Assembly: GCA_026874595.1 (NCBI GenBank)
Contig: CM049309.1
Location: forward strand, 39,821,079-39,885,078
DNA: 64,000 nucleotides
Reading direction: 5' to 3'
DNA from: Sipunculus nudus
Taxonomy: Eukaryota > Annelida > Sipuncula > Golfingiida > Sipunculidae
Every line of letters begins with the position of its first letter. Within the stretch, counting starts at the first letter, position 1. Below, in pieces: positions 13,557 through 26,514 of this stretch. The notes beneath the pieces are model-generated. The model did no database searches. It was not told the DNA's origin and saw nothing but the letters and a program-made list of their open reading frames with translations. Both the position numbers and the translations under genes were made by a program.

Positions 13557-16500
13557 TTGTCGGCATAATTGGTACAAAATAAGTACAATAATGACGCTTG
13601 ACTTGGGTTAAGGGTCCTGAATGAATGTCTGATGTCGGAAAAATTGTTCAACTGAAGTAAAATAATGTCGATTAACCTTGGGTAACGGGCCTGAATGAAT
13701 GTCTGATGTCGGCAAAATTGTACAAATGAAGTACAGGAATGTCGATTTACCTTGGGTAACGGGCCTGAATGAATATCTGATGTCGGCAAAATTGTACGAT
13801 GAAGTACAATAATGACGATTTATCTTGAGACATGCACGGGCCTGAATGAATGTCTGATGTCGGCAAAATTGTACAAATGAAGTACAGTAATGTCGATTAA
13901 CCTTGGGTAACGGGCTTGAATGAATGTCTGATGTTGGCAAAATTGTAGAAATGAAGTACGATAATGACGATTAACCTTGGGTCGCGGGCTTGAATGAATG
14001 TCTGATGTCGGCAAAATTGTTCAACTGAAGTACAATAATGTCGATTAACCTTGGGTAACGGGCCTGAATGAATGTCTGATGTCGGCAAAATTGTACAAAT
14101 GGAGTACGATAATGACGGTTAACCTTGGATAACGGGCCTGAATGAATATCTGATGTCGGCACAATTGTACAGATGAAGTACAATAATGAAGATTAACCTT
14201 GGGTAACGGGCCTGAATGAACGTCTGATGTTGGCAAAATTGTACAAATGAAGTACAATAATGAATATTAACCTTTGGTAACGGGCCTGAATGAATGTCAG
14301 ATGTTGGCTTAATTGTACAAATGAAGTACAATAATGAAGATTAACCTTGGGTAACGGGCCTGAATGAATGTCTGATTTTGGCAAAATGGTACAAATGAAG
14401 TATAATAATGAAGATTAGCCTTGGGTAATTGGCCTGAATGAATGTGTGATGTCGGCAAAATTGTACAAATGAAGTACAGTAATGTCGATTTTCCTTGGGT
14501 AACGGGCCTGAATGAATATCTGATGTCGGCACAATTGTACAAAAGAAGTACAATAATGAAGATTAACCTTGGGTAACGGGCCTTAATGAATGTCTGATGT
14601 CGGCAAAATTGTACAAATGAAGTACAGTAATGACGATTAACTTTGGGAAACGGGCCTGAATGAATGTCTGATGTCGGCAAAATTGTAAAAAAGGAAGTAC
14701 AATAATGACGATTAACCTTGGATAACGGGCCTGAATGAATGTCTGATGTCGGCAAAATTGTACAAATGAAGTACAGTCATGCCGATTAACCTTGGGTAAC
14801 TAGCCTGAATGAATGTCTGATATTGGCAAAATTGTACAAATAAAGTACAATAATGAAGATTAACCTTGGGTAACGGGCCTGAATGAATGTGTGATGTCTG
14901 CACATTTTACAAATGAAGTACAGTAATGTCGATTTTCCTTGGGTAACGGGCCTGAATGAATGTCTGATGTCGGCAAAATTGTAAAAAAGGAAGTACAATA
15001 ATGACGATTTACCTTGGGTCGCGGGCTTGAATGAATGTCTGATGTCGGCAAAATTGTTCAACTGAAGTACAATAATGTCGATTAACCTTGGGTAACGGGC
15101 CTGAATGAATGTCTGATGTCGGCAAAATTGTACAAATGGAGTACGATAATGACGGTTAACCTTGGATAACGGACCTGAATGAATGTCTGATGTCGGCAAA
15201 ATTGTACAAATGGAGTACGATAATGACGGTTAACCTTGGATAACGGGCCTGAATGAATATCTGATGTCGGCACAATTGTACAGATGAAGTACAATAATGA
15301 AGATTAACCTTGGGTAACGGGCCTGAATGAACGTCTGATGTTGGCAAAATTGTACAAATGAAGTACAATAATGAATATTAACCTTCGGTAACAGGCCTGA
15401 AAGAATGTCTGATATTGGCAAATTTTTACAAATGAAGTACAATGATAAGTGGTTAACCTTGGATAACGGACCTGAATGAATATCTGATGTCGGCAAAATT
15501 GTACAAATGGAGTACGATAATGACGGTTAACCTTGGATAACGGGCCTGAATGAATATCTGATGTCGGCACAATTGTACAGATGAAGTACAATAATGAAGA
15601 TTAACCTTGGGTAACGGGCCTGAATGAACGTCTGATGTTGGCAAAATTGTACAAATGAAGTACAATAATGAATATTAACCTTTGGTAACGGGCCTGAATG
15701 AATGTCAGATGTTGGCTTAATTGTACAAATGAAGTACAATAATGAAGATTAACCTTGGGTAACGGGCCTGAATGAATGTCTGATTTTGGCAAAATGGTAC
15801 AAATGAAGTATAATAATGAAGATTAGCCTTGGGTAATTGGCCTGAATGAATGTGTGATGTCGGCAAAATTGTACAAATGAAGTACAGTAATGTCGATTTT
15901 CCTTGGGTAACGGGCCTGAATGAATATCTGATGTCGGCACAATTGTACAAAAGAAGTACAATAATGAAGATTAACCTTGAGTAACGGGCCTTAATGAATG
16001 TCTGATGTCGGCAAAATTGTACAAATGAAGTACAGTAATGACGATTAACTTTGGGAAACGGGCCTGAATGAATGTCTGATGTCGGCAAAATTGTAAAAAA
16101 TGAAGTACAGTCATGCCGATTAACCTTGGGTAACGGGCCTGAATGAATGTCTGATATTGGCAAAATTGTACAAATAAAGTACAATAATGAAGATTAACCT
16201 TGGGTAACGGGCCTGAATGAATGTGTGATGTCTGCAAATTGTACAAATGAAGTACAGTAATGTCGATTTTCCTTGGGTAACGGGCCTGAATGAATGTCTG
16301 ATGTCGGCAAAATTGTACAAATGAAGTACAATAATGACGATTAACCTTGGGTTATGGGCCTGAATGAACGTCTGATGTTGGCAAAATTGTACAAATGAAG
16401 TACAATAATGAAGTTTAACCTTGGGTAACGGGCCTGAATGAATGTCTGATGTTGGCAAAATTGTACAAATGAAGTATAATAATGAAGATTAACCTTGGGT

Positions 16501-17273
16501 AATGGGCCTGAATGAATGTGTGATGTCGGCAAAATTGTACAAATGAAGTACAGTAATGTCGATTTTCCTTGGGTAACGGGCCTGAATGAATGTCTGATGT
16601 TGGCAAAATTGTACAAATAAAGTACAATTATGAAGATTAACCTTGAGTAATGGGCCTGAATGAATGTGTGATGTCGGTAAAATTGTACAAATGAAGTACA
16701 GTAATGTCGATTTTCCTTGGGTAACGGGCCTGAATGAATGTCTGATGTCGGCAAAATTGTACAAATGAAGTACAATAATGACGATTTACCTTGGGTAACG
16801 GGCCTGAATGAATATCTGATGTTGGCAAAATTGTACAAATGAAGTACACCTATGACGATTAACCTTTGGAAACGGGCCTGAATGAATGTCTGATGTCGGC
16901 AAAATTGTACAAATGAAGTACAATCATGACGATAAACCTTGAGTAACGGGCCTGAATGAATTTCTGATTTCGGCAAAGTTTTTCAAATGAAGTCCGCGAT
17001 AATAACAGTTAACCTTCGGTAACGGGCCTGAAAGAATGTCTGATATTGGCAAATTTTTACAAATGAAGTACAATAATAAGTGGTTAACCTTGGATAATGG
17101 GCCTGAATGAATGTCTGGTGTTGGCAAGGTTGTACAAATGAAGTACGCGATAATAACAGTAAACCTTGATAAACAGGCCTGAATGAATATTTGATGTTCG
17201 CAATGTTGTACAAATGGAATACAATAATGACGATTAACCTTGGGTAACGGGCCTGAATGAACGTCTGATGTCC
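13557..17273. repeat. 74-bp satellite array, about 50 copies
   Basis: A unit of about 74 bp recurs from a decayed first copy near 13,557 to a sharp end at 17,273. Landmarks of each unit are GGGCCTGAATGAATG, TCTGATGTCGGCAAAA, TTGTACAAATGAAGTAC and GATTAACCTTGGGTAA. Copies differ by scattered substitutions and a few one- or two-base indels. Rare variants recur at fixed distances; for instance the variant GTCAGATGTTGGCTTA is seen near 14,296 and again 1408 bp later, so blocks of roughly 19 units have been duplicated. Because 74 is not a multiple of 3, every frame opens and closes repeatedly, giving about 40 overlapping minus-strand frames that look alike. None is a gene. Each unit holds an inverted pair TTGTAC/GTACAA around a 7-base loop. 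Confidence 0.97.
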
Positions 17274-18107
17274 CCGCGTCATCATCAAGCACGGGATGAA
17301 TGAAAGAAAAATATTAACTGTGAAAAAAACGTATTATGTTACAAATAAATGACAACCCGAAGCGGACGACACATGTCGAGTCCAATCGGGCTCTCCTCCC
17401 AACGACCCCCAGCTGCTCCCGGCGCTCACAGCCATGGCGTGGGACTTCTTCGGTTACTTGTTAGTCTAGTCAGGCACCAAATGTTGTATATGTTCTGCCA
17501 AACCTGATACCGGGATAGTCGTACTGTTGGCATAGATAGGATCTTGTAGCCGGATCGTTCGACCCCATTCTGTTTAGAGAGTCGGAATGGTTGTCGCTAC
17601 AGGCCTCCCTATGGTCAAAAACAGGTGCTTTAACCGATGTATGTTCTGTTGCTGTGTTTTTCATGCAGGTCTCCTGCTGTGTTGTAGCCAGCCGTGTTTG
17701 TGCTGTATTCGAAGCAAACGGCTGCATGTCTCGCAGTCAGCCGCTTTTGGCAGACATGTATACACGTGAACCATTATTCAACATCACTCTAATCCATAAC
17801 GTTATAACTGTGTCGCATTTTTCCAGATATTTGACCTCATGACCCAGACACTACGTCTCTTTCTGTTTGCAAGTCGGATTTTTGTCAGTCATTGTGGTAT
17901 GCGGCACAAAACTTACAGGAAATAAATTGTCAGGTGCGCAAAAACGTTTCTGTTTCCTTTTTATTGACGATTTATTTAATATAATTTGAGACATAACGCT
18001 TCTTCTATGATTCAAAAGGACATCGATGTTGAAGCCCGCATTATGTCACATCCCGGTTATTATCATAATTTTTGCATGCACCACCGACATTACAATAAGC
18101 GGGCTTG

Positions 18108-18109
<2 letters not shown>

Positions 18110-18168
<59 letters not shown>
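18110..18168. repeat. (AT)n microsatellite
   Basis: Uninterrupted run of about 29 AT dinucleotides. Confidence 0.95.
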
Positions 18169-18171
<3 letters not shown>

Positions 18172-18567
18172 ATGTGAGAAAATGAGGTAAACTAATTAAT
18201 TATTAATTTACTACTTAATATTGTGGAAAGCATTTTAAGACAAGGACTAATAAGGTTTTGCCCCTGCATAAGGATTCGGTCATAGAAAGTAGAGTCTCAT
18301 TAAACTCAATAATTGAAATCCAGTTGAATTGAGGTTATATTAATAAAGCAAGCTATGGTCTGGTTAAGTTAAGCTTACAAATATCGAAAGGGAGTGTGAA
18401 AATATATAAAAACCATCTCTGCTTTAACAAGAATGGGCCTGCTCAGTTCATTTGTTCAAAGAAGCTATAACTATGCTCGTTATGTTGGTAATAGATAATG
18501 TCAAACAGAAGGTTTTACAATTCATCCTTATAGTAGGGTCTTATATATTGACTACTTAGTGTAAATT

Positions 18568-18618
18568 AGGATATAAAAATGAATGTATAGTTACTATACA
18601 TTCATCTTCATATCCTTA
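18568..18618. repeat. Near-perfect palindrome
   Basis: The arms ATGAATGTATAG and CTATACATTCAT pair perfectly around a 3-base loop (TTA). The symmetry continues imperfectly outward to AGGATAT and ATATCCT. It may be a foldback remnant of a small transposable element. No gene is nearby. Confidence 0.7.
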
Positions 18619-20965
18619 TTAACACACAAATACTGTCTGACTCTATCCGTATTGCTTGTTCTCTAATTCTGTATTGGATGACTAAGTTACACAATAACCC
18701 TGGGAACTGTTGTGTCCATTGACACGGACAGTGATCAGAGTCATAAGTAACCCGGTGACCCTCATCTGTACACTGAACATGCACACTGCTGTTAATGGAA
18801 ATAAGATTGTGTGTCCATGCGTTCGCCTGTGTTTACGACTTTAGGAGTTGACTGATGATTTAGTTGATGGGCTGGCAGATAACGTAAAATCAGCTGTCCT
18901 TTTTATTCCTGTTCTAATAGTGGCATTTAAATCAGTGTGTTATGCCACCTCAGTTTAAGGGGAGACCCCTGATGCAAGTACGCTACTCAGACAGTGGGGC
19001 CGGTTTTTACTCCTTTAGCTGTGCTGTTGTTATCATTTGAGAGTAATTCAACCTGCAATAACTCAGACAAGATCTGCCAGTTTGAAGCGAAAGAATATAT
19101 CTGAGCTGTGCTGCCGGTGTTAAGTAGGTTAGCTACTTTTTTCTTGTAACTGTCAACAGCATTAGGATTTGCTGTATCTCTGTCAGTCGCATACTGAAGG
19201 CTGGGTGGATGTCAGGCTTATAACTAATGACACGTGCAGGGTTTCAATAAAGACATCTACAAAAGGCGAGCGGACCACTGATTGACGATGACATTGCTGT
19301 GTTTTAGGTTTTGAATTAACTCGTTACAGTTTCACAGTTGATCACAAAAAAAATTAATATATCCAGGTCAGATAAATCAGTCGCCAATCAGGATAATGAT
19401 TTTTGTATATACAATTAAGAAAAGCTTTAAAAAGTGTTCACCGGTTGTATATATGTACGTATATGGTATAGTCCGTCCCAGTACCCGTGTCCGCATGTTT
19501 TTCTGGGATAATTTTTAATACATGCGAGACACTACGAAACATTCTGGCTAAGTGGTTGCAAGAGCCATCCTGTGGATAGCCTCAGTAAAAATAATGTCTT
19601 ACTTTTAAATGAATTTATATGAGAAAAATAATCCAAAATATGACAGACCAATCATCAATGTTTGCGACATTTTCATCACGGGTGAACTGAGATATAAACG
19701 AGCCAAACCAGCTGGTGAGGTCAGACAGTGCAAAATCATACGGGAACGACCTTTGTGACGTCTGCGTTACTTAACTGTTGTCTTATAAAAAGCTCTCGGT
19801 ACCATAGACATGCATAAAAAGTCTTTCATGGAGGAACGTAGTGTCGGTCAATCGACAAAAACAATACAACAATATTGCAGAGAAAATACTTTAAACCAGA
19901 TATCTTTGCGGAACATCTGCAAATATGTGTTAGGACAAAATCTATTTGTAAATAATATTCGTAATGCAGTTATCACAAAAATAAATAATAAAAAAAAAAC
20001 ATGCGGACAAGGGTTTTGGGACGGACCACATATATACATCAAATTTGCACAAATTGCAGAAAGAGAAAAATGCGTAATTTGTGGTACTATATACCTACTT
20101 ACCTTACAGATCTTATTGACTTTGCTGCCTGGTTGACATGTCTCATATTATATATATCCATGGTTAATGGCGTCCCTAACAAGCGACCATGGTTTATCCT
20201 ACAGGGATATGGTTACGACATAATTTGTGACGTAACAGTGAAGCCCGTGCACGAGGAGAACACAAGCCTGTCTATACGTAATCAGAGGTCGACACCTCTT
20301 TATTATTGGTTCCGTGAATGTGAGGGCCTTTTGTGCGTAACGTCTATTATGACGTCATCACTGTTCCCTGCCATGCCCATTACATAGGTGATTGGTAAGA
20401 TGTCTCAACAGAATAGACTGGTTTCTTATAGAATGGCTTAAATTTAAAAAAAATAGAAAATGACATTAAGTAGACCATTATTTCAAAAGATTTTTGCATT
20501 TTCCTTTTTCTGCACGAGGGGCAAAATGTTTTGGCGTTATTTGACTTGTCAAAAGAAAAAAAAATGGCAAAATACAGGTTGACAGGGATAATGGACCGAA
20601 CTTTAGTAACTTTTTTACCAGTAACGGGCCTAAATACCATTGATACACTTGATACGTAATAACGGTTACCATAGTGAAACACAGATGCCCTGGACTTTAG
20701 TTACCTACCTTGTAACAACACAACCCTCACGTTTAAATAGCCCCATAACCCGGGGGCAACATGGGAATGTGAATATATTCGTTTACTGTACGCGTTCGGA
20801 TCGTGATGCAATTTAAGATGATCAGAGCACAGGCGCTTAAATTGTTATTAGTGTAGATTTCGGTTAAATTTGTTTCTTTTCTGGGTCATTGCCTTATAGC
20901 CATTTCTTATCTGACATTTTCCTAGCGTTTTTCACACTATAAGGTCTATCTCATTATTTACGTAA

Positions 20966-21193
20966 TTGAAATATGCAGGCAAGAAGCCCCCGTCGTTAAG
21001 TCCGAAACCTCGGCACAGCAACCGAGAACGCGCTTTCTGATTGGTTGATATGTTAACTACTGAAGTCTTCAGATGGTGACATCGCTGACGTAACACGGTT
21101 CAGCCAATCACGTATGTACTTCAAATTTAGCCCGAAACCGATGTGCCCTGGCTATCGGGCCTAACGACGGGGCGTCATGCCTACCTATTTCAA
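20966..21193. mobile_element. MITE-like foldback element, 228 bp
   Basis: The left end TTGAAATATGCAGGCAAG continues into CCCCGTCGTTAAGTCCG. It matches the reverse complement of the right end (TTGAAATAGGTAGGCATG, then CCCCGTCGTTAGGCCCG) over about 48 bases at roughly 80 percent identity. Inverted CCAAT/ATTGG motifs lie further in. There is no coding capacity. I could not see a convincing target-site duplication. Confidence 0.6.
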
Positions 21194-23272
21194 CTATTAA
21201 CCCTTTACTGTTTACAGGCCACTAAACAGCGCTCTAATAGGCAACTAGAATGCCATGATATGTATAGATTCTTTCAGGACAGAAATATTGCATATTAGTT
21301 TTAAGTTTCAATGATTTTCAATAATCTTCAGTAAACACTCTTTTTGGAAAGTGTTAATTTTTTTTTATAAAAATACAAAAAAGCTTGAAAAGATATTGCT
21401 GAAAGTGTAAATTTAAATATTGTCAGAATTTGTCGGAAATCTAAAATAAATGTAACAGGAAATTAGGAGATGGACCATATTGTGTGAAAAACCATGCCAA
21501 GGCACTCTGACAGCCCATAGGTTGGTCGTAGACTCTGTAATGTCAGAGGACCGAAATGGCGCTAAACGAATCCACGCCGGTTTGTACACACGGTCATTAC
21601 TGACCTGCAATATTCGGTACAATTAAGCTTGAACAGTGTGTAAGGTAGTCTATCAAGTGGTGGAGGAAACCGGAAACCCGGAGAAAAAAAACTACCAGCC
21701 TTGGACCGGCAACTTTACAACCCATGCATGCACTCTCAAAGCAACCCCGGTCGCTAGCAACCCCTCAACCGTCCAGGCCCAATGCACATATATGTCTCTT
21801 TCACGAATGTTTATACAATCTAAAAATGTGGTAGATTATATTTCGGACTAGAGAATAATCCTGGTATCTCTTAAATGAACAGGTGGTCGTCATATCTAGA
21901 TATATGATCCTATAGGCTATACCATTACGGATTTCAGCCGTATGTATTTCAGATATCATTCTTGTAAAACCACTGACAATATACACAATCAACATAAGAG
22001 CGACCATGTTCCATATAGGCAACTTGTATTCAAGTGATGTTATATTCGCAAAAGCCTTTACACAGTCTGAGTACCTCACATACGGCTCTTTAACCCCTTT
22101 TTTTGGCTCAGTGTGTTGGAAAACACAGTTCACGTGTGTCTATTTACGATAACATGGCCGAATGACCGGAAGTCCGATTTTGAGCCGCAACACCCCGTGT
22201 TTCAGCCAGCGGGAACATGTATTACATTTTTTTTGTCTATTCTGTCGGGGCTTCTCCTGATTGACATGTGTTGTGGCTCCACGATGCACTGGACCTCACG
22301 CGCTGTATTTATGTTGACACCTGTGCTCGCGCCCGATTCACTGTTTTTAACTCTGGTTTACAAGTAAGCAAACGGTTTCAAAGCAATATTTCGCAGGTAC
22401 CGATTTATTTTAAAGGGAAGGAGTTATTTTTCGTGTTTATCCAACATGCCTCATAGGTGATTGGGCCCCTTTTTTAAGGGTGTTATGTGTCTTGTTGCTA
22501 CACGTGAAGGGGCCAAATCAGATATCTGATGTCAATAAACTAAAGATAACCTCGGGGACATTTTATAAAGATTGTTCAGAAAACGCGGATCACACCACAC
22601 ATAGACTGATCGTTATGTTTATACCCATGTCATCATTATATATGTATATGTAAGTGGGGGTCCCGCCAAAAAGAAAAACAAAAAAATACATTAAGCAAGG
22701 ACATCTGAGGGCGAGTCACACGAAACAGAGTTTTGCAAAATTTTTATTTTCTGCAACAAGTGACCTTTTAATTTCAAAACATATGCAACATAGGTTATAT
22801 GTTTCTTTTCGTTCATCTACATTGCTGTGTTAACTAATATAAGTAACAGCTTATATATAAACAAACTCATTCATCCGCTAAAAGGCGTTATAAGAACTTT
22901 TTCATAATAGGAATTACCTTGAGTTCATTGACATGTAAGCATAGTAAATCAGCTATCCCAAAAGTTCTATAGAAAAGGTATATATGAATAGCTGACTTTT
23001 ACTGGGAACACCTTGCATGGGGAACAGAGGGCCCTAACCGAACCCGACAGCTAGTCACGCGGCCTCCTTCCTACTTAATGTCAGTCATTCCAAGGACAGT
23101 TGTACATAGATACAGTCATACTGCGTTCCTGAACCAACCAGTTGTTTAAAAATACCCTATTAATTACAGACTTGTGGTGCCTGCTCTATCCGCATTTCTA
23201 TCATTACAAGCATGTGACTCTTTTGGTGGACTTGGGCATTAGAAATAAACATGAGTTACACCTGCAACTACA

Positions 23273-23274
23273 TC

Positions 23275-23349
<75 letters not shown>
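23273..23349. repeat. (CT)n microsatellite
   Basis: A CT dinucleotide run broken by one TA/TTT interruption in the middle. Confidence 0.95.
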
Positions 23350-23353
<4 letters not shown>

Positions 23354-23492
23354 AAATAGTAACGGTACTAGTATTTGAGTTTATTGTTTTCTGCACGACA
23401 TCTTAACGTCTTTCATCACGTTTGTTTACAAGTGATTCTTTTACCATTCGATATCGGATAAACCACAGAAGTTTCCTTGCCACAGGGTTACG

Positions 23493-23539
23493 TGTCTCTC
23501 TCTCTCCGTCTCCCTTCCTCCTTCTCTCTCTCTAGCTCT

Positions 23540-23572
<33 letters not shown>

Positions 23573-23591
23573 GCTCTCTCTCGCTCCCCCC

Positions 23592-23660
<69 letters not shown>

Positions 23661-23736
23661 CTGTCTTTCTGTTTCTCTCTCTGTCAGTCTCTCTGTCTGT
23701 GTCTGTGTCTCTCGCTGTCTCTGTCCCCTCACTCTC
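23493..23736. repeat. Interrupted (CT)n tract
   Basis: A long CT-rich region with interruptions of C-runs, GCTC and TGTC. Frames through it give Ser-Leu or Arg-Glu repeats and are not genes. Confidence 0.9.
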
Positions 23737-24381
23737 AATCAAGCTTTTGACTATTTCCCTCTTTCTACCTTGACAATCAATGAGGTTAACGCACTGCACC
23801 AAATAACACCATCGCTTTGATAATACCAGACCCTACACCTGCGTAATTTTCTTTCCCAAAGTGTAAGTAGAATCAGATAAGCTTAGGAGTACTCATGAGA
23901 AGTTTTTTTTTTTTTGGCTTTTCAAGTGTAGTGCAGTACAAAAATCGCTACCTGTTGTGGACGTTTGAGGTTTTTTTAGTTATCCATGTTGTTACCAGCA
24001 GGGAAGGTAAGATACGCCATTAAATAAACCCTAACTAAATATTCACGGAAGATAGATCTTTTGCCACTGGTTGTTAAGTATGTTATCTTATCTTGGCACC
24101 AGATGGCAGCAGACTCAGTCCATGATACTGGCGCCAGCTTCTTACCGACATACCACACCCTGCGTGGGTCGGCACGTTCAGTCTTCAGACGCTGCTTGCT
24201 GTATCGATCAGGCTCCGTTCTTAACTTTAGACTCATTAATATATTCCTTTTAGTAGAACTGTGATTTATTCAACAGAGACAGTTTAAAACATTTTGGACC
24301 GGTTCGTCTCTATGTTGCCATTGACCAAATTGTGTCCATTTTCACACACAGGTGTTTATTGTCCTTTTCTAGGCTGTAACC

Positions 24382-24457
24382 ATGGAGACCGGAAAAAAGG
24401 TGTTGCAGTTAATGTTAATCCTGGCTGCCTGCTGGATGTTAGGAGTGGACTCTCAAA
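24382..24457 (+). CDS. Signal-peptide exon of first VWA gene
   Basis: The ATG has a strong Kozak context (AACCATGG) and opens 25 codons plus one base before a GTAAGT donor. The peptide starts METGKKV and runs into a hydrophobic core, LQLMLILAACWMLGV, then DSQ. This is a textbook secretory signal with cleavage likely just before or after DSQ. The exon ends in phase 1, which matches the VWA exon at 28,685; the joined codon is ACA (Thr), followed by the Cys that opens the VWA module. A splice acceptor ending at 24,372 suggests the exon begins with nine untranslated bases and that the transcript starts upstream. It is too short to stand out as an open frame, but codon phase, splice site and hydrophobicity agree. 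Confidence 0.8.
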
Positions 24458-26000
24458 GTAAGTCTTTTTTTAATGAAAGTAAGTTTGACTCAAATTCCGG
24501 AGAAACCTTGAAGAATACACCTTAAGAATTGTAAATTGCTTGGCTGATACCATTAAAAATCAGAAAAGATATTAAACCCAAAATCGATTTCCAGGGAAGG
24601 ACGAGATTTTAATTCGGTAAATGCATCATGAATGTTTCAAAAGTGTTTTAAATGGAGTTAGCATGAATCCATTCGTTGGTGATTTTCGATCACATTCGTT
24701 ATCACAGATTTACAAATACTCCCGATTTTCAATTCAGTTTTAACAGGTCACAGTTCACCGAAAGGTATTAACCATTTAACCGCCAAAATTGATCGGCGCA
24801 GTTTTTAAATCAATAAATCGGCATTAAACGTGGGGTTGTGGTGATGAAAGTCATGATGGAAAACGTATTCCAAAATATATATAGAAGAATACACAAAAAA
24901 AATCGGAGCCCCGCGTGTTTACAAACAACGTTCAGTGTACACCTGGCAAAACAGACCTGCACCCTCGCTGTATAACTAAGAGATATTAGGGGCATCAATA
25001 CAATGTAATCATCCCCTCTGCTATCCATCATCCCCCTGCTATTCATCTACATAAGAGTCACCCCCCCCCCCCCATCCTAGAAGATAAATTGACGCCACTG
25101 GGAGATATTCACACTTTAAGTTAAATATCTTATCAGACATCCCTGCCTCCAGGCTGGAAGTTTTCACTATTTCTTTACTTCATTATCGTAGCCGACCTGG
25201 CGTCTGGTGTGTTTTATTATCGTAAACAACTCACTGCAGTTCCTGTCATGGCGTTAACATGGTTTCCTTAGTGAACGATACATCTCACCTGTACCCGTTC
25301 TAAGGTAGCGGCAGCCCGCCACCCGCAAGTCGATAATTAAATTTCTGAGACTCTGGTGTGGCAAAACAATCTATGGGGTTCGATTGAGTTCTAATCTAAA
25401 TAAATTTACCCGCCGTTTCTGACCTCACTTTGTCACGTTTTTTTTTCTGCCTGTCAAATTCTTATTTTCTCAATTCTGAGAAAAAAGTTCCTACATCCCG
25501 TATCAAGATTTAAAATTTATCAAATCTAAAGTAAACTTACATGTCTTCATCTGTGATAATTCACAACAAACTAGCTTTTCACCCTAAAATTGTCAAAATA
25601 CTACTCCAATAAACAAATCATTTAAAAACGGTATGCGGGACTGACTAATGCTTTAATCCGTCGAATTATACCACTTTTACATGTTATGCATGCATTTTGA
25701 TATTTTATGCTTTACGAATACCAATAAGTGAATTAACACTAACATAACTTTGCATACATTGCACTTGTGGTTTATATTATTCTTTGCACTTATTTCATAC
25801 AATGTCAGCAACATTGTTAATAACCTGAATATCCTATGAATATCTAAATAATATTCTATAATAAACTCCTAATAATGATCATACTAGTACAGGAAATAAC
25901 AATATATGTTATATTCAGTTACAATATTCTGCACATACATGTTTGCGTGTATATTACTGTCATGCTATTTGATCATGTTTAAAATTCCAATTACTCTCAG

Positions 26001-26083
26001 GGCCTTGTGGAAGATCAGTATATTCTGAACAAGCCACCCTGAATAAAGATATATTAATAAATAAATAAAATAAATAAATTTGT
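26001..26083 (+). mobile_element. Non-LTR retroelement 3' tail
   Basis: GGGCCTTGTGGAAGATCAG is followed by GCCACCCTGAATAAAG and then an (AATA)n-like tail. This order is typical of the 3' end of LINEs or the SINEs that borrow their tails. Nothing of a reverse transcriptase is visible upstream, so it is a short truncated copy. Confidence 0.45.
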
Positions 26084-26514
26084 CCCTAATTCCGCAAAGT
26101 ACCGCAAATCTACAAATTATAATTGCAACAGGTGGTTAAAATTCTATTTATAAAAAACATGATGCGCCCATATGCATTTGGACTAGTCTCGATACCGCCA
26201 TGGCGGCAGTTGAACCTAAACGATCGCGCTTTGCTCACGACATTTGCATTTAATTAAAACATAAATTTTAGTGTTTTCTTTAAAAAAAACTTTCACCAAA
26301 TATTTCATTTTGATCCTTGGAACAGCTGTGCAATTGTGACTAGTATCATGAATTCCCAGGCCGGGTCCGTTTATTTGTTTTCGGGGCAATAGTTATAGGG
26401 GACATGGCATAAATCAGATTTCAACAATCTCAGGACCAGAAAGGACGACATGTTTTCAATCCGGTCTCAGTCCTTACCATTATTTTGATTTAATTAGTGC
26501 CCGCTTTACAAGCG

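Larger units (their letters stand above)
17274..20965. other. Intergenic, no gene seen
   Basis: This holds an (AT)n tract, a palindrome near 18.6 kb and a TATA-like/CRE-like pair near 19.77 kb, but no coding frame that I recognise. Frames of up to about 128 codons at 19.8-20.4 kb have no domain and unremarkable composition. Confidence 0.55.
21194..24372. other. Upstream region of first VWA gene
   Basis: No coding exon was recognised. Two long CT-rich microsatellites lie at 23.3-23.7 kb. The last bases (TTATTGTCCTTTTCTAG, ending at 24,372) form a good splice acceptor nine bases before the first ATG, so an untranslated first exon and the promoter probably lie further upstream. I could not place them. 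Confidence 0.5.

Noticed and set aside
13557-17273. CRISPR-like regular repetition
   Set aside because: There are no unique spacers between repeats; whole 74-bp units are repeated, and the genome is eukaryotic.
13550-17292. About forty overlapping minus-strand open frames with repeating protein sequence
   Set aside because: They follow the 74-bp satellite, whose period is not a multiple of three. The similar proteins are one repeat read in rotating frames, with no start, splice or domain evidence.
20001-20387. 128-codon plus-strand frame
   Set aside because: No domain, random-looking composition and no promoter or splice evidence.
23477-23802. Ser-Leu and Arg-Glu repeat frames on both strands
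   Set aside because: They are translations of CT/GA microsatellites.
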